From: Gammaproteobacteria bacterium
GTDB taxonomy: Bacteria > Pseudomonadota > Gammaproteobacteria > Ga0077536
Direction: 5' to 3'
Length of the DNA stretch: 45,770 nt
Assembly (NCBI GenBank): GCA_019747795.1
Contig: JAIEQK010000115.1
Coordinates: 1 to 45,770 of the forward strand
Shown: positions 24,936 through 33,538 of the stretch, in pieces
Numbering within the stretch: the stretch's first letter is position 1
Layout of the letters: each line of letters opens with the position of its first letter
Program-made: the position numbers and the translations under genes
The notes under the pieces: model-generated
Databases searched by the model: none
The model's input: only the letters and a program-made list of their open reading frames with translations
What the model was told of the DNA's origin: nothing

Positions 24936-26448
24936 GGGTCATCTCCTGTCGTGCGTGGTGCGGCGCGCGGCGCTGGCGCCAGGGCAGGGCATTCTCGAGC
25001 TGCGCGGCGAGACGGAACAGCGTGGCTTCCTCGTAGAGCCGCGCGGTGAACATCATGCCGATCGGCAGACCCTCACGCGAGGCGCCGAGCGGCAGGCTGA
25101 TGGACGGCTCGCCACTCATGTTGGCCAGCATGGTCGACACCACGAAGCGGAAGTTGTTCGCCACCAGCTGGCGGAGCAGCCGGTCGACCGGCGGGCGCAG
25201 GCCGCGCGGCAGGCTGGCGGTGACGCGCACCACGAGGTAGTCGAGGCCGCGCGGCTCGAAGGCGCCGAGCGGCACCGGCGGCTCCGCCAGCGTCGGCGTG
25301 AGCAGCACGTCGTAGTCCTGCATGAAGCGTCCGAGCACGCGCATCTGCGCTTCCACGTCGCGCTGCGCGCGGGTCAGCGCCACGGCGTCGAAGGCATGGC
25401 CGAGGCGCGCCATGGCGCGGGTCGTGAGCTCGAGCTCGTCGGCGCGCGGCGCGCGGCCGCGCAGCGCCGTCGCCTCGACCAGCTCGGCGCCGGTGCAGGC
25501 CATCACGCGGCGCAGGTAGGCGGTGCCGAGCGTGAGCCTGTCGAGTGGTGGCACGGCGTACTCCACCTGATGGCCGAGGCGCGCGAGGCTCGCCGCGGTG
25601 TCGTCCAGCACCGCCAGGCAGTCGGCCGAGAGCGGCGCCTCGCAGCACAGCGCCTCGCGACACACCGCGATGCGCAGACGCCCCGGGTCGCGTCCCACTT
25701 CGTCCAGGAAGGGACGCGGCGGCGGCGGCGCGGCGTACAGCGCGCCGGCATCGGCGCCGGCGGAGACATCGAGCAGCGCCGCGCTGTCACGCACCGTGCG
25801 GGTGATGACGCCGTCCTGCACTTGCCCGTACCACGGTTCACCGCGCTCGGGGCCGCTCGGGTTGCGGCCGCGCGAAGGCTTGAGACCGACCAGGCCGCAG
25901 CAGGCCGCCGGGATGCGAATCGAACCGCCGCCGTCGCTGGCCGCGGCGGCAGGCACGATGCCGGCGGCCACCGCCGCCGCCGCGCCGCCGCTCGAGCCGC
26001 CGGCGGTATGGGAGAGCCGCCAGGGATTGCGTGTCGGACCGAACAGCCGCGGTTCGGTCGAGCCGACCAGGCCGAACTCGGGGGTGTTGGTCTTGCCGAG
26101 CGTGATGAGTCCCGCGCCGTGCATGCGGCGCACGAACTCGGCGTCTTCCGCCGGCACGTGATCCACCAGGAAGCGCGAGCCGCAGCTCATCGGCACGCCG
26201 GCCCAGGCCTGGCCGAGATCCTTCAGCAGGAAGGGCACGCCGGCGAAGGGCGCGCCGCGATCGATCACGCGTGACGCGGTGCGCGCGCGCTCGTAGGTCT
26301 TGGTCACCACCGCGTTCACGGCCGGGTTGACGCGTTCACAGCGGGCAATGGCTTCCTCGACCAGCTCCGCGGCGCTGACCGCGCCGGCCTTGACCAGCGC
26401 GGCGAGGCCGAGCGCGTCGTAGGCGTCGTATTCCGCGAAGCCACTCAT
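24928..26448 (-). CDS. Amidase (amidase-signature family)
   Basis: A 506-residue amidase. The Ser-cisSer-Lys triad is recognisable: the lysine in FLLKDLGQ, the cis-serine in TAGGSSGG and the nucleophile serine in [11 protein letters not shown]. These enzymes hydrolyse amides, including aryl and peptide amides and nylon oligomers, or transfer ammonia as GatA does. No GatB/GatC genes are near, and the sequence lacks GatA context, so a catabolic or detoxifying amidase is favoured. Cytosolic; no signal peptide. The gene overlaps the downstream MBL gene, suggesting that the two act on related substrates. The ribosome-binding site is weak. Confidence 0.9.
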   Translation of the reverse strand: MSGFAEYDAYDALGLAALVKAGAVSAAELVEEAIARCERVNPAVNAVVTKTYERARTASRVIDRGAPFAGVPFLLKDLGQAWAGVPMSCGSRFLVDHVPAEDAEFVRRMHGAGLITLGKTNTPEFGLVGSTEPRLFGPTRNPWRLSHTAGGSSGGAAAAVAAGIVPAAAASDGGGSIRIPAACCGLVGLKPSRGRNPSGPERGEPWYGQVQDGVITRTVRDSAALLDVSAGADAGALYAAPPPPRPFLDEVGRDPGRLRIAVCREALCCEAPLSADCLAVLDDTAASLARLGHQVEYAVPPLDRLTLGTAYLRRVMACTGAELVEATALRGRAPRADELELTTRAMARLGHAFDAVALTRAQRDVEAQMRVLGRFMQDYDVLLTPTLAEPPVPLGAFEPRGLDYLVVRVTASLPRGLRPPVDRLLRQLVANNFRFVVSTMLANMSGEPSISLPLGASREGLPIGMMFTARLYEEATLFRLAAQLENALPWRQRRAPHHARQEMTHA

Positions 26449-26529
26449 GCGTCGGCGCCGACCGCGACACGAAACCTGCATGGGCGGCGCATGGCACGAG
26501 TTCCTGCTCGATGAAGGGCGCTCAATCTC

Positions 26530-26560
26530 CCATAAAAGCGCGCCCTCGGGTAGGGCGCGC
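26530..26560 (-). terminator. Terminator-like hairpin upstream of the amidase gene
   Basis: A 9-bp stem (26538-26546 with 26552-26560) with loop CGGGT is followed on the minus strand by TTTTATG. It lies between the folD upstream region and the amidase start at 26448 and points toward the amidase. It could act as a leader attenuator or end a short minus-strand RNA. Confidence 0.5.
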
Positions 26561-26595
26561 GCGAGCGGTGCCGACCCTCGAATTTGCGGGACTCT

Positions 26596-26691
26596 GGACC
26601 CTGGCCAGAATTAGCCCGTGAACACCGAGGGTGCGCCTTGCTGCGGCGAGCCAGGCGCGGCCGAATGTAGAGATAATTCTTGCCAGGGTCC
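26596..26691. repeat. 18-bp inverted repeat, 60-bp loop
   Basis: GGACCCTGGCCAGAATTA at 26596-26613 is repeated inverted at 26674-26691 with one mismatch. No T-run follows in either direction. It may be another palindromic repeat family or a structured RNA leader; no second copy occurs in the window. Confidence 0.6.
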
Positions 26692-26756
26692 TTACATCGC
26701 TGCGCCGTGGCGGGCACTATAGCCGCGCTACATCCTGACCGCTGCTCGGAGGAGAC

Positions 26757-27602
26757 ATGTCCGCACTGGTGCTCGACGGCAAGGCGCTCGCCGCGGCCGA
26801 GGAACAGGCCCTGGCCGTCCGGGTCGCGTCGCTCGCCGCGCGCGGCGGCCGCCTGCCGATCCTGGCCACCATCCTGGTGGGCGATGACCCGGCCTCGGCG
26901 ACCTATGTGCGCATGAAGGGCAATGCCTGCCAGCGCGTCGGCATGCGCTCGCAGCGGGTCGAACTGTCGGCCGCCACCACCACCGAGGAACTGCTCGCGC
27001 GCATCGATGCGCTGAACGCCGACCCGGACGTGCACGGCATCCTGCTGCAGCACCCGGTGCCCGCGCACATCGACGAGCGCGCCTGCTTCGATCGCATCGC
27101 GCTCGCCAAGGACGTGGACGGCGTGACCACGCTCGGCTTCGGCCGCATGGCGATGGGTGAGCCGGCCTGGGGCTCGGCGACACCGGCCGGCATCATGCGC
27201 CTGCTCGCGCATTACAAGGTGGACCTGCGCGGTCGCCTGGCCGTGGTGGTGGGCCGCAGCCCGATACTCGGCAAGCCGATGGCCGCCATGCTGCTGAACG
27301 CCGACGCGACGGTCGTCATCTGTCACTCACGCACGCGCGACCTGCCGGCGCTGATCGCACAGGCAGACGTCGTGGTCGGCGCGGTCGGCAAGCCGGAATT
27401 CATTCGCGCCGAGTGGATCAAGGACGGCGCGGTGGTGGTCGACGCCGGCTATCACCCAGGCAATGTCGGCGACATCGAACTCGGCCCGCTCGTCGAGCGC
27501 GCCGCGGCCTACACTCCGGTGCCGGGCGGCGTCGGGCCCATGACCATCAATACCCTGATCGCGCAGACCGTGTCGGCTGCCGAAAGGGCGCTGGCGAACT
27601 GA
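26757..27602 (+). CDS. folD: FolD: methylenetetrahydrofolate dehydrogenase / cyclohydrolase
   Basis: A 281-residue bifunctional enzyme that converts 5,10-methylene-THF to 10-formyl-THF with NADP+. The catalytic Y50-xxx-K54 pair is in [10 protein letters not shown]; the second motif reads QHPVP rather than the usual QLPLP. The DVDG loop is [12 protein letters not shown] and the nucleotide-binding motif [13 protein letters not shown], with [12 protein letters not shown] near the end. GGAGGAG sits before the ATG. It is followed after 55 bp by CoA-transferase and acyl-CoA dehydrogenase genes. This may be chance or may link one-carbon units to the catabolic operon. The motif variant suggests it may be a second, non-housekeeping FolD. 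Confidence 0.92.
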   Translation: MSALVLDGKALAAAEEQALAVRVASLAARGGRLPILATILVGDDPASATYVRMKGNACQRVGMRSQRVELSAATTTEELLARIDALNADPDVHGILLQHPVPAHIDERACFDRIALAKDVDGVTTLGFGRMAMGEPAWGSATPAGIMRLLAHYKVDLRGRLAVVVGRSPILGKPMAAMLLNADATVVICHSRTRDLPALIAQADVVVGAVGKPEFIRAEWIKDGAVVVDAGYHPGNVGDIELGPLVERAAAYTPVPGGVGPMTINTLIAQTVSAAERALAN

Positions 27603-27657
27603 GCCGCGCGGGGCCGCCCGCGACCTCGTCGCCAGGCATGAAGGGGAGCCTGCAACC

Positions 27658-28875
27658 ATGAAGACCATTCCGCACCTGTTGAACGGCATCCGTATCCTCG
27701 ACCTGTCGCGCGCGCTGGCCGGTCCGACCTGCACGCGCATGTTCGCCGAGATGGGCGCCGACGTGATCAAGGTGGAGGCCGCCCCCGACGGCGATCGCAC
27801 CCGGCTCGTGTCCCGCATGCGCAACGAGCGCGGCCTGTACTTCGTGCAGCAGAATCTCAACAAGCGCTCAGTAGCCATCGACTTCCGTCAGCCCGGCGGA
27901 CTGGATCTCGTGCGCGAGCTGGTGCCGCACTGCGACGTGGTGGTGGAGAACTACAAGCCCGGCGTGATGCAGGGCATGGGGCTCGCCTACGAGGAACTCA
28001 AGAAGCGGCGCGAGGACATCATCCTGTGCTCGATCTCGGCGCTCGGCCAGAGCGGTCCGCTGTCGACCAAGCCCGGCTACGACTACATCGCCCAGGCCTA
28101 CGCCGGCGTGACGTCCATGATCGGCGATCGCGACGAGTCGCCCTACATCCCGCTGCTCGGGCTCGGCGACGTGCTGACCGGCGTGCACGCGGCCTTCGCC
28201 ATCGCCGCCGCGCTGATTCACCGGGGGCGCACCGGGCAGGGCCAGATGCTCGACATCGCGCTGCTCGACTGCTACTACCATGCGCACGAAGTGAACGTGC
28301 ACCAGTACACGGCGAGCCTGGGCGAAATCAAGCCGACCCGCTGCGGCCGTCACCTGAGCTACCTGTGCCCCGGCGGTGTGTTCAAGGCCAAGGGTGGCGA
28401 CATCGTGATCATGGGCTTCCTGCATCACTGGCCGGACCTGTGCGCCGCCATGGGCCGCGCGGATCTCGCCACCGCGCCGGGCTGGGCGAGCGACGCCGAG
28501 CGCATGGAGCACCAGGCAGAGGTGATCGCGTTCATCGAGCGCTGGCTGCAGAGCTTCCCCGACGTGGACAGCGCGGTGGCGGCGATGGACGCCCACGACG
28601 TGCCGAACGCGCCGGTGCTCAGCATCGAGCAGACGGTCAAGCATCCGCACTTCATCGAGCGCGGCACCATCCGCACCATCAACGATCCCGTGGCGGGCGA
28701 GTTCCAGATCCCCGGTCATCCGATCAGGAGCTCGCTGTTCGCCAACAACCACGACTTCGTCGCGCCCTTGCTCGGCGAGCACAACGAGGACGTGCTGACC
28801 ACGCTGCTCGGCAAGAGCGCCGAGGACGTTCGGCGGCTGGAGGCCGCCGGCGTGCTGATCTCGAAACCCTATTGA
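27658..28875 (+). CDS. CaiB/BaiF family CoA-transferase
   Basis: A 405-residue family III CoA-transferase, which moves CoA between carboxylic acids without a covalent ping-pong glutamate. The N-terminus contains ILDLSRALAGPTCTRMFAEMGADVIKVE, a strong family signature. The catalytic aspartate is D171 in LGLGDVLTG. Family III enzymes act on carnitine, formyl, bile-acid, benzylsuccinate or itaconate CoA derivatives; the present partner acids are unknown. AGGGGAG precedes the ATG. The acyl-CoA dehydrogenase gene follows 10 bp later, so the two are almost certainly cotranscribed. Confidence 0.92.
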   Translation: MKTIPHLLNGIRILDLSRALAGPTCTRMFAEMGADVIKVEAAPDGDRTRLVSRMRNERGLYFVQQNLNKRSVAIDFRQPGGLDLVRELVPHCDVVVENYKPGVMQGMGLAYEELKKRREDIILCSISALGQSGPLSTKPGYDYIAQAYAGVTSMIGDRDESPYIPLLGLGDVLTGVHAAFAIAAALIHRGRTGQGQMLDIALLDCYYHAHEVNVHQYTASLGEIKPTRCGRHLSYLCPGGVFKAKGGDIVIMGFLHHWPDLCAAMGRADLATAPGWASDAERMEHQAEVIAFIERWLQSFPDVDSAVAAMDAHDVPNAPVLSIEQTVKHPHFIERGTIRTINDPVAGEFQIPGHPIRSSLFANNHDFVAPLLGEHNEDVLTTLLGKSAEDVRRLEAAGVLISKPY

Positions 28876-28885
28876 GCGCCGCGCC

Positions 28886-30070
28886 ATGACCGAGAACAGC
28901 GAGGGCGATCGCCTGCTGACAGAAGAGCGCCGCATGATTCGCGACACGGCGCGCGAGTTCACCCTGAACGAAGTGCTGCCGGTCGCCAACCGGTTGGACC
29001 CGGTGCAGGGCGAGATCCCGATGGAACTGCGCCAGAAGCTCGCGGACATGGGCTACTTCGGCATCCGCGTGCCGGAGGAATACGGCGGCAGCGGTCTCGG
29101 CGTGTTCGAGTACTGCCTGGTGGCCGAGCAACTCGCGCGCGGCTGGATGAGCGTGGCGAGCATCATCGCGCGCGGCAACGGCACCATGACGCTGGACCTG
29201 CTCGACCCCGAGCGCCGCGCGCGGCTCATGCCGCGGGTGGTGCGCGGCGAATACCTGGGCGCGATGAGTCTGTCTGAGCCCGACACCGGCTCTGATCTCG
29301 CGTCCATCTCGTGCCGCGCCGAGCGTGACGCCGAGGGCTGGCGCATCACGGGCAACAAGTACTGGTGCACCTTCGCCGATGGCGCCGACTACATCCTGCT
29401 CTTCGCGCGCACCGGCGCGCCGCCGGCGCCGGACAAGCGCCATCTCGGCATCAGCGCGTTCCTCATCGACAAGCCGCGCGGCGGCTTTCCGCCCGGGGTG
29501 CAGGGCGCCGAGATCCCGAAGATCGGCTACTTCGGCTGGAAGACTTTCGAGCTCGCCTTCGATGGCTGCCGTCTGCCGGCCGACGCACTGATCGGCACGG
29601 AGGGCAAGGCCTTCTACGCGCTGGCCCGCGCGCTGGACGAAGCGCGCGCGCACACCGCCGCGCGCTCCATCGGGCTCGCCCAGGGCGCGCTCGAGGACGC
29701 GCTGGCCTACGCCCAGGAGCGCCAGCAGTTCGGCCGACCCATCGCCGAGTTCCAGGACCTGCGCTTCAAGCTCGCGCGCATGGCGACCGACATCGAGGCC
29801 GCGCGCCAGCTGCTGTACTACGTGTGCGAGCGTATCGACTCCGGTGAACGCTGCGACAAGGAAGCGTCGATGGTGAAGTATTTCGCGAGCGAGATGGCCG
29901 AGCGCGTGACCAGCGACGCGCTGCAGATCCTGGGCGGCGCCGGCTACACCAAGCTGCACGCGGTGGAGCGCTACTGGCGCGACGCGCGGCTGACCAAGAT
30001 CTTCGAAGGCACGAGCGAGATCCAGCTGCGCATCATCTCCGACCACCTGCTCGGCAAGCCGGCGAGCTGA
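28886..30070 (+). CDS. Acyl-CoA dehydrogenase
   Basis: A 394-residue flavoprotein of usual length. It has the domain order N-terminal helices, central beta domain (SLSEPDTGSDLAS) and C-terminal helical bundle. E374 in IFEGTSEIQ matches the catalytic base of short- and medium-chain enzymes (YEGTSQIQ). The second conserved block is LQILGGAGYTKLHAVERYWRDARL. It lies between two CaiB/BaiF CoA-transferase genes, with 10 bp and 6 bp gaps, indicating one operon. A likely scheme is activation by CoA transfer, then alpha-beta desaturation. The electron acceptor would be ETF, which is not encoded here. Confidence 0.93.
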   Translation: MTENSEGDRLLTEERRMIRDTAREFTLNEVLPVANRLDPVQGEIPMELRQKLADMGYFGIRVPEEYGGSGLGVFEYCLVAEQLARGWMSVASIIARGNGTMTLDLLDPERRARLMPRVVRGEYLGAMSLSEPDTGSDLASISCRAERDAEGWRITGNKYWCTFADGADYILLFARTGAPPAPDKRHLGISAFLIDKPRGGFPPGVQGAEIPKIGYFGWKTFELAFDGCRLPADALIGTEGKAFYALARALDEARAHTAARSIGLAQGALEDALAYAQERQQFGRPIAEFQDLRFKLARMATDIEAARQLLYYVCERIDSGERCDKEASMVKYFASEMAERVTSDALQILGGAGYTKLHAVERYWRDARLTKIFEGTSEIQLRIISDHLLGKPAS

Positions 30071-30076
30071 CGCACC

Positions 30077-31261
30077 ATGCCGGTCCACCCGAATCTCACC
30101 GGCGTGCTCGATGGCATGGTGGTGCTGGATCTCACCCAGGTCCTGGCCGGACCATACTGCACCATGATGCTGGCCGACCACGGCGCCGACGTGATCAAGA
30201 TAGAGCCGCCCGAGGGCGACGTGTCGCGCGGCATCGGCGTCTACGACCCGCGCGATACGGCGCGCCGCCACAGCGGCTACTTCCACAGCGTGAACCGCAA
30301 CAAGCGCAGCATCGCGCTGGACCTGAAGCGGCCGGCCGACGTCGCGCTGTTCAAGCGCATGGTCGAGCAGGCCGACGTGGTGGTGGAGAACTACCGGGTC
30401 GGCGTGATGGAGCGGCTGGGGCTGTCCTACGAGACGCTGGCCGAGATCAACCCGCGCCTGGTCTATGCCGCGCTGCGCGGCTTCGGCGATCCGCGCACCG
30501 GCGCGAGCCCCTATGCCGACTGGCCGGCCTTCGACATCGTCGCGCAGGCCATGGGCGGCTTCATGAGCATCACCGGTCCGAGCGCCGACACGCCGCTCAA
30601 GTCCGGCCCCGGTATCGGCGACATCATTCCCGGCATCATGTGCGCGTTCGGCATCGTCGCCGCCGTGCGCCACGCCGAGCGCCATGGCCGCGGACAGTTC
30701 CTGGACGTGGCGATGTACGACGTGATCCTCGCCGTGTGCGAACGCCTGGTCTACCAGTACTCGGTGGGTGGCATCGTGCCGACACCCGAGGGCAACGAGC
30801 ATCCGCTGGTCAACCCGTTCTCGATCTTCCCGGTTACCGATGGCTGGGTGGCGATCGGCTGTCCCATCGAGGCGCAGTGGCAGACGCTCGCGAAACTCAT
30901 CGGGCGCGAAGACCTGCTGGCCGATCCCGGCCTGCAGAGCAACGCGGATCGCGTGAAGCAGCGCGCGCGGGTGCGCGAGGCGATCGTCGCCTGGACCGCG
31001 CCGCGTTCGAAGCGCGAGGTCGCCGAAGTACTCGGCGGGCGCGTGCCCATCGGCCCGGTCAACAACGTGGTCGACATCTTCGCCGACCCGCACGTCGCCG
31101 CGCGGGGCATGCTGGCCGAGGTGGATATCGTCGAACTCGGCCGCAGCTTCGCGCTGGCCGGCGTGCCGGTGCATTTCAGCGCCACGCCGGGCGGCGTGCA
31201 TGCCGCGGGCCCGGGGCTGGACCAGCACCGCGCCGAGATCCTCGCGCAGTTCGAGTTGTAG
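30077..31261 (+). CDS. CaiB/BaiF family CoA-transferase
   Basis: A 394-residue family III CoA-transferase, not closely matching the one at 27658 and so likely with a different specificity or as a second subunit. The signature VLDLTQVLAGPYCTMMLADHGADVIKIE is present, and the catalytic aspartate is D182 in GPGIGDIIPG. Some enzymes of this family are heterodimers of two paralogues, so the two flanking genes could form one. The start is 6 bp after the dehydrogenase stop. The TAG stop at 31259-31261 is the GTAG head of REP locus C. Confidence 0.92.
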   Translation: MPVHPNLTGVLDGMVVLDLTQVLAGPYCTMMLADHGADVIKIEPPEGDVSRGIGVYDPRDTARRHSGYFHSVNRNKRSIALDLKRPADVALFKRMVEQADVVVENYRVGVMERLGLSYETLAEINPRLVYAALRGFGDPRTGASPYADWPAFDIVAQAMGGFMSITGPSADTPLKSGPGIGDIIPGIMCAFGIVAAVRHAERHGRGQFLDVAMYDVILAVCERLVYQYSVGGIVPTPEGNEHPLVNPFSIFPVTDGWVAIGCPIEAQWQTLAKLIGREDLLADPGLQSNADRVKQRARVREAIVAWTAPRSKREVAEVLGGRVPIGPVNNVVDIFADPHVAARGMLAEVDIVELGRSFALAGVPVHFSATPGGVHAAGPGLDQHRAEILAQFEL

Positions 31262-31391
31262 GTCGGGTTTCAACCCGACATTCGATCCAAACCTTTGAAG
31301 AAGGCTCTGAATGGAATGTCGGACTGAAGTCCGACCTACAAACTCGTAGGCGAATTCGTGGGCTTGAATGTCGGACTGAAGTCCGACCTAC
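31258..31391. repeat. REP cluster (locus C, three palindromes)
   Basis: GTAG (31258-31261) plus GTCGGGTTTCAACCCGAC (31262-31279), then inverted GTCGGACTGAAGTCCGAC at 31318-31335 with CTAC 31336-31339, then a further inverted copy at 31370-31387 with CTAC 31388-31391. The third unit has a decayed left partner (GTAG at 31346). The GTAG provides the stop codon of the upstream CoA-transferase; the last CTAC is 37 bp before the next gene. Confidence 0.87.
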
Positions 31392-31427
31392 AATGCACAC
31401 CTTGCGCATCCCGGGGAGGTCCTGCAC

Positions 31428-32288
31428 ATGAAACTCGGTGTCTTCCACTTCAACACCGAATACTCCATCCGCGCCGACGAACTGGCGATCGCCGCCGAGG
31501 AGCGCGGCTTCGAGTCGCTGTGGTTCCCGGAACACACGCACATTCCGGCCAGCCGCCTGACTGAGTGGCCGGGCAAGGGGCCGCTGCCGCGCGAATACGT
31601 GCACATGTCCGATCCCTTCGTCAGCGCCGCGGCCGCCGCGGTGGTGACCAAGACCTTGAAGCTCGGCACCGGCATCTGCCTGGTGGTGGAGCACGATCCG
31701 CTCGCGCTCGCCAAGACCGTCGCGACGGTGGATCAGATCTCCAACGGCCGCTTCCTGTTCGGCGTCGGCGCCGGCTGGAACCGCGAGGAGATGGAGAACC
31801 ACGGCACGGCTTACGACAAGCGCTGGAAGGTGCTGGAGGAGCGAGTACGCGCCATGAAGGCGCTGTGGACCGAGGAAGAGGCAAGCTTCCACGGCGAGTA
31901 CGTCGACTTCGACCGCGTGTGGTCCTACCCAAAGCCCGTGCAGAAGCCGCATCCGCCGGTGATCCTCGGCACCTTCGCCTCGGCCTGGGGCCGCAAGCGC
32001 GTGGCGGAATTCGGCGACGGCTGGATACCGATAGACCGCTTCCACGGCGATCTCGCGACCGACATCGCGGATCTCCACCAGCGCCTGCGCGACAAGGGCC
32101 GTGACCCGGCCTCGGTGCCGATCTCCATGTTCGATATCTTCGAGACCAGCGAGGACGACCTCAAGCGCTTCGCCGACCTGGGCGCCATCGAGCGCGCCAT
32201 TCCGCGCTGCCCCACGGCCGACAAGGACACCGTGCTGCGCTGGCTCGACAAGTACGCCGCCATTGGGCGGCGCATCGGCGCGATGTGA
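31428..32288 (+). CDS. LLM-class flavin/F420-dependent oxidoreductase
   Basis: A 286-residue luciferase-like TIM-barrel protein. Characteristic segments are AEERGFESLWFPEHTHIP, LGTGICLVVEHDPLALAKTVATVDQISNGRFLFGVGAGWNREEMENHG and the closing RRIGAM. It fits the subfamily often labelled probable F420-dependent. F420 is uncommon in proteobacteria, so FMN or FMNH2 from a reductase is at least as likely. GGGGAGG precedes the ATG. It begins a two-gene unit with the glutathione transferase, lying between REP loci C and D. The substrate is unknown. Confidence 0.88.
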   Translation: MKLGVFHFNTEYSIRADELAIAAEERGFESLWFPEHTHIPASRLTEWPGKGPLPREYVHMSDPFVSAAAAAVVTKTLKLGTGICLVVEHDPLALAKTVATVDQISNGRFLFGVGAGWNREEMENHGTAYDKRWKVLEERVRAMKALWTEEEASFHGEYVDFDRVWSYPKPVQKPHPPVILGTFASAWGRKRVAEFGDGWIPIDRFHGDLATDIADLHQRLRDKGRDPASVPISMFDIFETSEDDLKRFADLGAIERAIPRCPTADKDTVLRWLDKYAAIGRRIGAM

Positions 32289-32352
32289 ATCGTCACGCGC
32301 GCGACATTTCCCGCAACCACGCTGTCACCACCCACCCGCAAGGAGTCCCGCG

Positions 32353-33003
32353 ATGATCAAGCTCTACGGTTTCGCCGTCAGCAACTACTACAACATGGTC
32401 AAGTTCGCTCTACTGGAAAAGGGCGTCGAGTTCGCCGAAGTCGCCGCCATGCCGAGCCAGGAAAGCGACTACAAGTCCAAGAGCCCGATGGGCAAGGTGC
32501 CCTGCATCGAGACCGACAAGGGTTTCCTGTCCGAGACCAATGTCATTCTCGACTGCCTCGAGGAGAGCGTGCCGAGCCCGGCGCTGCTGCCCAAGGATGC
32601 GTTCGCCCGCGCCAAGGTGCGCGAGGTGATGAAGGTGCTCGAGCTCTACATCGAGCTGCCGGCCCGTCGCCATTACGGCGAACTGTTCTTCGGCGGTCCG
32701 CGCAACCAGGCGGCCTTCGAGGAGGCGAAGCCGGTGCTGGAGAACGGTGTGAAGGCGCTCACCCAGCTCTGCAGCATGAAGCCCTTCCTGTGCGGCGAGT
32801 TCAGCCTGGCCGACATCGTCGCCGCGCACACCTTCATCTATGCCGCGCCGGTGTGCCAGGCGATCTACGGCTGGGACGTGATCGGCGCCATCCCGGGCAT
32901 GAAGGCCGCCATCGACGCGGCCAACGCGCGCCCGGCCGGCGCCAAGGTGCTGGCCGATCAGCAGGCCGCGCTGGCGGCCATGCAGGCGCAGAACAAGGGC
33001 TGA
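32353..33003 (+). CDS. Glutathione S-transferase family protein
   Basis: A 216-residue two-domain protein. The N-terminal thioredoxin-like part has NYYNMVKFALLEKGVEF and SPMGKVPCIETDKGFLSETNVIL, with the cis-proline (VPC) and the ET pair that binds glutathione. The C-terminal part has FLCGEFSLADIVAAHTF, the usual helical capping motif. It is unlike the transferase at 5446. AAGGAG precedes the ATG. It follows the luciferase-like gene by 64 bp, probably in one transcript. Its TGA stop is 8 bp before REP locus D, so here the palindrome does not supply the stop. Confidence 0.88.
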   Translation: MIKLYGFAVSNYYNMVKFALLEKGVEFAEVAAMPSQESDYKSKSPMGKVPCIETDKGFLSETNVILDCLEESVPSPALLPKDAFARAKVREVMKVLELYIELPARRHYGELFFGGPRNQAAFEEAKPVLENGVKALTQLCSMKPFLCGEFSLADIVAAHTFIYAAPVCQAIYGWDVIGAIPGMKAAIDAANARPAGAKVLADQQAALAAMQAQNKG

Positions 33004-33011
33004 TCGTGCCT

Positions 33012-33094
33012 GTAGGTCGGACTTCAGTCCGACATTCCTGTCCAGCGTATCAATTGAGTCTCTGGGACGAATGTCGGGCTGAAGCCCTACCTAC
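33012..33094. repeat. REP pair (locus D)
   Basis: GTAG (33012-33015) plus GTCGGACTTCAGTCCGAC at 33016-33033 is paired with inverted GTCGGGCTGAAGCCCTAC at 33073-33090 (one mismatch) and CTAC at 33091-33094. The spacer begins ATTCC and ends GAAT, as at the other loci. It separates the glutathione transferase gene from the SCP2-like gene. Confidence 0.85.
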
Positions 33095-33124
33095 ATTGGA
33101 CTTCACATTCTTCGAGGACCAACC

Positions 33125-33526
33125 ATGAGCACCTCTCTCATCCTGCCGGTGGACGCGATCCGCGAGCGTCTGAACGCCGATCCGGAGTTCAAGCTCGCCG
33201 CCCGCTTCTGGTACTGCGACCTGCGCTTCAAGGTCGGTGAGGACCTGTACTTCATGCACGTCGAGAACGGCCGCGTGCAGAGCTTCGTGCAGGGTACGCA
33301 CGGCTTCGATCCCTACACCATCAACGTCGCCGGTCCGGTGGAGGTGTGGGAGCAGATGCTGGCCGACAAGCCCAAGCCCTTCTATCACGACTGGTTCGCG
33401 GCCTCGTTCCACCATCCCTTCGAGTTCGGTGGCGACCTGGAGTCGGCCTATGCCTACTACTACGCGCTGCGTCGCATCCACGCCATCATGGGCGAGTGCT
33501 GGCGCGCTGAACGCAAAGCCGCCTGA
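33125..33526 (+). CDS. Small protein, possibly SCP2-like
   Basis: A 133-residue cytosolic protein. The central part has alternating strands (LRFKVGEDLYFMHVENGRVQSF) and then a long helix-rich end (FEFGGDLESAYAYYYALRRIHAIM). The pattern recalls the SCP2 sterol/lipid-binding fold, but I cannot confirm it from sequence alone. GAGGA lies 7 bases upstream of the ATG. It is followed by an alpha/beta hydrolase gene after 12 bp, so the two are an operon; a carrier or binding role for the hydrolase's substrate is possible. Otherwise unassigned. Confidence 0.6.
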   Translation: MSTSLILPVDAIRERLNADPEFKLAARFWYCDLRFKVGEDLYFMHVENGRVQSFVQGTHGFDPYTINVAGPVEVWEQMLADKPKPFYHDWFAASFHHPFEFGGDLESAYAYYYALRRIHAIMGECWRAERKAA

Positions 33527-33538
33527 GGAGAGAGCACC

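Larger units (their letters stand above)
26449..26756. other. 308-bp intergenic region with a hairpin terminator and long inverted repeat
   Basis: This gap between the divergent amidase and folD genes has no plausible ORF. It holds a minus-strand terminator-like hairpin (26530-26560) upstream of the amidase start, an 18-bp inverted repeat (26596-26613 and 26674-26691, one mismatch) and a possible -10 element TATAGC at 26718-26723 before folD. The GGAGGAG before folD is at 26749-26755. Confidence 0.6.

Noticed and set aside
28724-31273. 849-codon open frame on the minus strand
   Set aside because: It lies antisense to three well-supported genes (acyl-CoA dehydrogenase and CoA-transferases). 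It is rich in Arg, Ala and His and has no recognisable domain, as expected for a GC-rich shadow frame.
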